Of a stretch of DNA of 64,000 bases, positions 59,628 through 64,000 are shown piece after piece; position 1 is the first letter of the stretch, and every line of letters starts with the position of its first letter. The stretch lies in contig CAAGJM010000035.1 in NCBI GenBank assembly GCA_900770185.1, forward strand, positions 124,001-188,000. The letters are read 5' to 3'. The position numbers and the translations under genes are program-made. The DNA comes from Clostridia bacterium. GTDB taxonomy: Bacteria > Bacillota > Clostridia > Christensenellales > Borkfalkiaceae. Below the pieces are notes generated by a model. That model searched no databases. It saw only the letters and a program-made list of their open reading frames with translations, and had not been told where the DNA came from.

Positions 59628-61820
59628 CTAACTCATACTGCCGGGGTTTACCTCAACGTAACAATTAACCCCTTTTACGTTTACCGAGTCAACGACTTCG
59701 TAAATTTTCTGTTCGATTTTATCGCGGTTATCGGTAACGCGCATTAAAACCTGATACCTGTACTTATTTTTAATTCTTTTAACGGGACTGCGCATTTTAT
59801 TAAAATAGGCGAAATCACCGTAATTTTCGTCGTAAACCGCTTTAGCTTTAAAGTAAGCTTCTTTTAAGGCGGACAAGCATTTCTCATCGTCGTCGCCCTC
59901 AATCATAATTCTTACTATATCCGACCACGGCGGAAAAGCCGTAGCCTTTCTGAGCGATATTTCTTTATTAAAAAAGCTTTTATAATCGTATTTAACCGCA
60001 AATTTAAGCGTCGGGTTTTGGGGGCTATACGTTTGCAAAACGACTTTACCCTTCATATCCGCCCTTCCGGCTCTGCCCGCAACCTGCGTAATAAGCTGAA
60101 AAGTCCTCTCGTTGGAGCGATAATCGCTGAAATATAAACTCATATCCGCGTCGATTATACCGACGAGCGTCACGTTTTTAAAGTCGTGGCCTTTGGCAAT
60201 CATTTGCGTTCCGACTAAAATATCCGCTTTTTTTTCGCCGAACGCGGTTAAAATGTTAAAGTGCGACTCTTTATTGCGGGTGGTGTCGTTATCCATACGC
60301 AAAATATTTGCCTGCGGGTAAAGTTCTTTAAGTTCTTTGACTACCCTTTCGGTACCCGTGCCGCTGTAATTTATCTTTACGCCGCCGCACTCCGGGCAAG
60401 CCGCGGGCATTTTATACGCCGCTCCGCAATAGTGGCATTTAAGCGCGCCTTCTTCGCGGTGGTAGGTAAGCGCGACGTCGCAATGCTCGCATTTGGCAAC
60501 GAAGCCGCAATCGGCGCAAATAAGTTTTTGCGAGTATCCGCGACGGTTTAAGAATATCATCGCCTGATTTTTATCGTCAAGCGTCTTTTTAAGCTCGTAT
60601 TTAAGCGCGGAAGAAAACGCCGACGGATTACCGCTTCTAACTTCTTCTTTCATGTCCGCGATTATAACTTCCGGCATCGGTTTACCGTTGACGCGGTTGA
60701 CCATTTCGGCAAGCGAATATTCGCCCTGCGTTGCTTTTAAATAGGTTTCTATTTTAGGCGTTGCGCTACCCATAACGAGTTTTGCGCCGTTTAACTTCGC
60801 CCTGTATTCGGCAACTTCACCGGTAACGTACCTTGGCGACGATTCGCTTTCATAACTGCCGTCGTGTTCCTCGTCGATTATTATTATTCCCGGATTTTCA
60901 AGCGGTGCAAACACCGCGCTACGCGCGCCGACGGCGATTTTCGCTTCGCCGCTTCTGAGCCTCCACCACTCGTCGAACTTCTCGCCCGCCGACAGTCCGC
61001 TATGCAATATCGCGCAGCTGTCGCCGAAGCGCGACCTTAGCCGCATAAGCGTTTGCGGGGTAAGCGATATTTCGGGAACGAGCATTATTGCCGTCTTACC
61101 CTCATTAAGCACCGTTTTTATCAAATTTAAGTATACTTCCGTCTTCCCCGACCCCGTAACGCCGTGAATAAGGGTGGGTTTATCGGATTCGACGGCGATT
61201 TTGTAGGCAGCTTGCTGTTCGTTTGTGAGGGGAAAATAATCTTCTTTTTCTCCTTTACCGCTATACGGAACGCGCCCGACGCGCTCTTCGCTAACCGTTA
61301 CAAACCCGCGCTTTATAAGAGCGTTTAACGCGGTTGAAGAATAATTTTCGTTAAGCCGCGCGGTTAGTTCGCTCTCAACCTTACTTAGCCGCTTTAAAAT
61401 CGCGGCTTGCATGTCCGCGCCCTTTCTGATAGCAGACAGCGCGGCGTTTACGTCCAAGTTTTCAGCTAAGCGAGCGACGCGCACCGTTTTTTTGCGAACT
61501 TTGCCCGTGCGCATTTCGCTCGGAAGCAGCAACCTTAACGCGGCGGCGTAAGAAACGTGATATCTTTCCCGCACGAATTTAGCGAGTTTCAACGCTTCTT
61601 CGCTAAGCGCCGGGATATCTTCAACCACCCTTGCTATTGATTTCAGCTTGTTTTCGGGCACTGCGCTTTCGCTTTTTAACGCCATAACAAAACCTTCCGT
61701 AAAGGACCTGCCGAACGGAACGACGACGCGCGACCCCACAAAAACCCCGGGGATGGCGATATAATCGAAAATTTTGTCAAGGTCGCTCGCGGCGACGTCT
61801 ATTATAACTTCGCAATACAT
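59628..61820 (-). CDS. priA: Primosomal protein N' (replication restart helicase PriA)
   Basis: 3'-5' helicase that restarts stalled replication forks. About 730 residues: N-terminal DNA-binding domain, Walker A HGVTGSGKTEVY, Walker B IIIDEEHDGSY, a zinc-binding insert of four CX2C pairs (CADCGF, CEHC, CHYC, CPEC), and MIAKGHDFKNVTLVGIIDAD and QVAGRAGRADMKG helicase motifs. The start is set at the ATG at 61820 (MYCEVIIDVA); a longer frame begins with TTG at 61838. There is no clear ribosome-binding site. A terminator upstream separates it from rpoZ. Confidence 0.95.
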   Translation of the reverse strand: MYCEVIIDVAASDLDKIFDYIAIPGVFVGSRVVVPFGRSFTEGFVMALKSESAVPENKLKSIARVVEDIPALSEEALKLAKFVRERYHVSYAAALRLLLPSEMRTGKVRKKTVRVARLAENLDVNAALSAIRKGADMQAAILKRLSKVESELTARLNENYSSTALNALIKRGFVTVSEERVGRVPYSGKGEKEDYFPLTNEQQAAYKIAVESDKPTLIHGVTGSGKTEVYLNLIKTVLNEGKTAIMLVPEISLTPQTLMRLRSRFGDSCAILHSGLSAGEKFDEWWRLRSGEAKIAVGARSAVFAPLENPGIIIIDEEHDGSYESESSPRYVTGEVAEYRAKLNGAKLVMGSATPKIETYLKATQGEYSLAEMVNRVNGKPMPEVIIADMKEEVRSGNPSAFSSALKYELKKTLDDKNQAMIFLNRRGYSQKLICADCGFVAKCEHCDVALTYHREEGALKCHYCGAAYKMPAACPECGGVKINYSGTGTERVVKELKELYPQANILRMDNDTTRNKESHFNILTAFGEKKADILVGTQMIAKGHDFKNVTLVGIIDADMSLYFSDYRSNERTFQLITQVAGRAGRADMKGKVVLQTYSPQNPTLKFAVKYDYKSFFNKEISLRKATAFPPWSDIVRIMIEGDDDEKCLSALKEAYFKAKAVYDENYGDFAYFNKMRSPVKRIKNKYRYQVLMRVTDNRDKIEQKIYEVVDSVNVKGVNCYVEVNPGSMS

Positions 61821-61895
61821 TAAAACTAAAATCGGCAAGCCGCAAGGCTAAGATTTTTACTTCGGCAAAAGCAATAAAGTCTATAAATAAAATAA

Positions 61896-61919
61896 GTCGG
61901 CGGGCAAAATGCCGCCGAC
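61896..61919 (-). terminator. Terminator after rpoZ
   Basis: GTCGGCGG and CCGCCGAC form a perfect 8-bp GC-rich stem, then TTATTTTATTTAT follows on the minus strand. It ends the yicC-rpoZ transcript before priA. Confidence 0.75.
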
Positions 61920-61996
61920 GATAGCACAAGCGCTTTTCTCGCTTTTCGCAACCGAAAAAGACGCCGTAAGCGAAGCGGTTTTGTAAACCGCCCGAA

Positions 61997-62215
61997 TTAC
62001 GAGTTGGAAACGGTGATTTTGCCTTCGTAAATCTCGCAAGCGGCTTCGGTAAGCGGTTTTTGCCCGTTCAAAATAGCGGGGTTGTTCTGGCTTTTAACTG
62101 CGTCAACGAGTTGGCGGGCGCGTTTTGCGGCTAAAACGCAAAGCGCGTATTTAGAGCCGTTGTATTCTTCACCCAAACAACAGGTAAGTTCGTCGATAGG
62201 CGGTTCGTTAATCAT
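61997..62215 (-). CDS. rpoZ: RNA polymerase omega subunit
   Basis: Small RNA polymerase assembly subunit, 72 residues. The segment YNGSKYALCVLAAKRARQLVD is the conserved omega core, followed by KPLTEAACEIYEGKI. AAAAGGAG precedes the ATG. It lies after yicC; the usual gmk and coaBC genes found around it in Firmicutes are missing here. Confidence 0.93.
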   Translation of the reverse strand: MINEPPIDELTCCLGEEYNGSKYALCVLAAKRARQLVDAVKSQNNPAILNGQKPLTEAACEIYEGKITVSNS

Positions 62216-62272
62216 AATTTTATCTCCTTTTATACTAAAAAATCGGTAAACCGCACCGAATTACGGGCGCGA

Positions 62273-63151
62273 TTATTCTACGTTTTGAATTTGTTCGCGA
62301 ATTTTTTCGATTTCGCATTTTAATTTAAGCGCGGCGTCGGTAACCCCTACGTCGTTGCTCTTACTGCAAACGGTGTTCGCCTCGCGGTTAAACTCTTGCA
62401 CCAAAAAGTCGAGTTTTTTACCTATTTCGCCCTCGCTGCCCGCAATAGACTTAAACTGGTCGATATGCGAATAAAGGCGGGTAATTTCTTCGTCGATATT
62501 GCATTTATCCGCAAAAACGGCGGTTTCCTGCAAAATGCGCGCTTCGTCGATTTCGGTGCCGCCCAAAACCTCTTTAAGCCTTTCGGACATTTTAACGCGA
62601 TAATTTTCGCTTACGAGCGGCGCGAGTTTTTTAATTTCGTCAACGAGATTTTTGACCGTTTCAAGCCTCGTAAGCAAGTCTTTTTTAAGCTTTGCCCCCT
62701 CAAACTCGCGCATTGCGTTCAAGTTATCGCACGCACTGAGTGTGACTTTGCTTAAAATAGGCGATATTTCTTCAACGTTAAAAGCGGATTCAGCCGCCCT
62801 TAAAACGTCTTGCGTGCGCATAAGCGAACAAACGGTAAAATCGTTTTCAAGTTCGGAAAACTCAAACGAGATTTTTTTTGCCGCCTCAACGTATGCCCTT
62901 GCCAGATTCAAATCGACCTCTATTTCTTCCGCGCCCTTGCGGGTATCTTTAAAAGTTACGAACAAGTCCGCTTTGCCGCGGGATATTTTCGATTGAACGG
63001 ATTTGCGGATAACGTCTTCAAGCGGCATAAAAGCGCGCGGATATTTAGGCGTTAAGTCCAAAAACCTGTTATTAACCGTTTTAATTTCAACTGTAAGGGT
63101 AACGCCGTTTTCAGAATATTCGGCCTTACCGTAACCGGTCATGCTTTTCAT
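62273..63151 (-). CDS. YicC/YloC family endoribonuclease
   Basis: Stress-related RNase of the YicC family, 292 residues. The N-terminal MKSMTGYGKAEY is diagnostic, with VNNRFLDLTPKYPRAFMPLED and the C-terminal GKKLDFLVQEFNREANTVCSKSND block also conserved. The start is the ATG at 63151, set by AAAGGGG upstream; a longer frame from 63211 lacks this. The family member in E. coli cleaves small RNAs. It is first in a two-gene operon with rpoZ. Confidence 0.94.
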   Translation of the reverse strand: MKSMTGYGKAEYSENGVTLTVEIKTVNNRFLDLTPKYPRAFMPLEDVIRKSVQSKISRGKADLFVTFKDTRKGAEEIEVDLNLARAYVEAAKKISFEFSELENDFTVCSLMRTQDVLRAAESAFNVEEISPILSKVTLSACDNLNAMREFEGAKLKKDLLTRLETVKNLVDEIKKLAPLVSENYRVKMSERLKEVLGGTEIDEARILQETAVFADKCNIDEEITRLYSHIDQFKSIAGSEGEIGKKLDFLVQEFNREANTVCSKSNDVGVTDAALKLKCEIEKIREQIQNVE

Positions 63152-63236
63152 TATTACCCCTTTAAGCGGCGCTTTGCCGCAAACAATAGGTATAGCGCGT
63201 AAAAACCGCAAACTATCGCACTCTTATACGCTGTAT

Positions 63237-63265
63237 ATAATAACATACTTTTTTAAAAAAAACAA
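63237..63265 (-). promoter_or_regulatory. Promoter of yicC-rpoZ
   Basis: On the minus strand: TTGTTT (63265-63260), 17 bp, TATTAT (63242-63237). The leader before yicC is about 80 nt. Confidence 0.6.
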
Positions 63266-63363
63266 GCGGGCGCATTTGTTTTTGCATTTATTTTTTAAAA
63301 ACAATCACAAAAAACGCAATAATCGCTCCGGGACGAAGCAGCCGCGCCGGCAAACGTTTATAT

Positions 63364-64000
63364 TTAACCGCTTATCATAGACAAAAATTCGGCTTCGTCT
63401 ATGATTTTTATACCCAAACTTTTTGCCTTGTCAAGCTTACTGCCCGCCGCTTCGCCCGCAACGACGAGAGTTGTAGACTTAGAAACGGAACTTAAAACTT
63501 CGCCGCCCAAGCTTTCGATAAGTTTAGCGGCTTCCGAACGCGAAAATTTAGCGAGCGAACCCGTTAAAACAACCCTTTCGCCGCTGAACGCGCCGCCTTC
63601 GCTTACCGTAGCGTCGCCGTATTCGATTTTTACACCGGCGTTAATAAGCGCGGTTATTTCGCTTAAATTTTGCTCGTCGTTAAAGTAGTTGCAAACGTTT
63701 TCGGCAATAACCTCGCCCACTTCGTCAACCGACAAAAGGTCGTCAACCGCAGCGGTTTCAAGGTCGCTTAAAGTTTTGAATTTTTTAGCTAAATCACCCG
63801 CCGTTTTTTTGCCGACCCCGTCGATACCGAGAGCGTAGATAAAAGATTTGTAACTGACGTTTTTTGATTTTTCGATAGCGTTCAACAAGTTTTCGGCTTT
63901 TTTATCTTTAAAACCTTCGAGAGATAAAAGCTCGGCTTTCGTTATTTTATAGAGCATTGAAAATCTGTCTATTTTAAACTTATCAAACAACATCCCCGCA
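63364..64000 (-). CDS. ligA: NAD-dependent DNA ligase, C-terminal part (truncated by window edge)
   Basis: C-terminal part of the replicative DNA ligase; the frame is open at the right edge of the window. Visible parts are the end of the zinc-finger region, helix-hairpin-helix repeats (AELLSLEGFKDKKAENLLNA; YALGIDGVGKKTAGDLAKKF; VDEVGEVIAENVCNYF) and a BRCT domain (FSGERVVLTGSLAKFSR to the end). The adenylation domain lies outside the window. It ends at 63364, about 120 nt upstream of the yicC promoter. Confidence 0.93.
   Translation of the reverse strand, partial: AGMLFDKFKIDRFSMLYKITKAELLSLEGFKDKKAENLLNAIEKSKNVSYKSFIYALGIDGVGKKTAGDLAKKFKTLSDLETAAVDDLLSVDEVGEVIAENVCNYFNDEQNLSEITALINAGVKIEYGDATVSEGGAFSGERVVLTGSLAKFSRSEAAKLIESLGGEVLSSVSKSTTLVVAGEAAGSKLDKAKSLGIKIIDEAEFLSMISG

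Overview
This 64-kb window looks like a chromosomal segment from an uncultured member of the Clostridia (Firmicutes). The evidence is: Gram-positive style Shine-Dalgarno sites (AAGGAG/GGAGG), a paired GlgC/GlgD glycogen locus, HslUV next to DprA-TopA, a lysine riboswitch with a Firmicutes-type terminator platform, and a 27-codon gene beside rpe that closely resembles the sporulation gene spoVM. GC content is moderate and CpG-containing words are common. I cannot name a genus. Nearly all genes lie on the minus strand; the plus-strand exceptions are a lysine-type ABC transporter, a lipid kinase, ung and nagB. I saw no tRNA, rRNA, CRISPR array, insertion sequence or prophage.

Layout. 1-6.4 kb: N-terminal part of an FtsK/SpoIIIE translocase (runs off the left edge), an M3 peptidase, acpP and tex. 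6.4-16.5 kb: a glycogen operon in the order glgB-glgC-glgD-glgA-glgP-GH13-tex, driven by a strong sigma-A promoter. 16.7-23.5 kb: an ArsB-like permease, an M19 dipeptidase, a YbaK protein, a sugar isomerase-like protein, a GH35 beta-galactosidase and a histidine phosphatase. 23.6-27.3 kb: a fermentation operon of pflA, a thioredoxin-like gene and a pyruvate formate-lyase split into two genes. 27.4-31.5 kb: an SGNH hydrolase, then a lysine riboswitch and a three-gene amino-acid ABC transporter. 31.5-37.8 kb: an oxidoreductase and a tightly overlapping seven-gene operon (DUF4250, lipoprotein, RimK-like ATP-grasp, YbaK, two unknown membrane proteins, AraC regulator). 38-48.4 kb: DAG kinase-like protein, nucleoside hydrolase, thioredoxin, hisS, hslU, hslV, topA, dprA and yifB. 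48.4-49.7 kb: a repeat-rich spacer, a 39-codon membrane peptide and a small membrane protein with a long structured leader. 49.7-54.7 kb: ung, nagB, gpsA, a DMT permease and a methionine gamma-lyase family protein. 54.8-64 kb: the housekeeping block yicC-rpoZ / priA-def-fmt-rsmB-rlmN-rpe-spoVM, and the C-terminal part of ligA (runs off the right edge).

How it fits together: the organism appears to store carbon as glycogen, ferment through pyruvate formate-lyase, import lysine under riboswitch control and probably form spores. The most interesting points are the naturally split pyruvate formate-lyase whose glycyl-radical domain is a separate 77-residue protein, the tiny spoVM with a sigma-E-like promoter, at least three genes whose promoters put the start codon at the transcription start (leaderless), and the uncharacterised peptide and membrane-protein loci. 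Several start codons were moved from the longest reading frame because a ribosome-binding site or promoter decides them; these are noted per gene.
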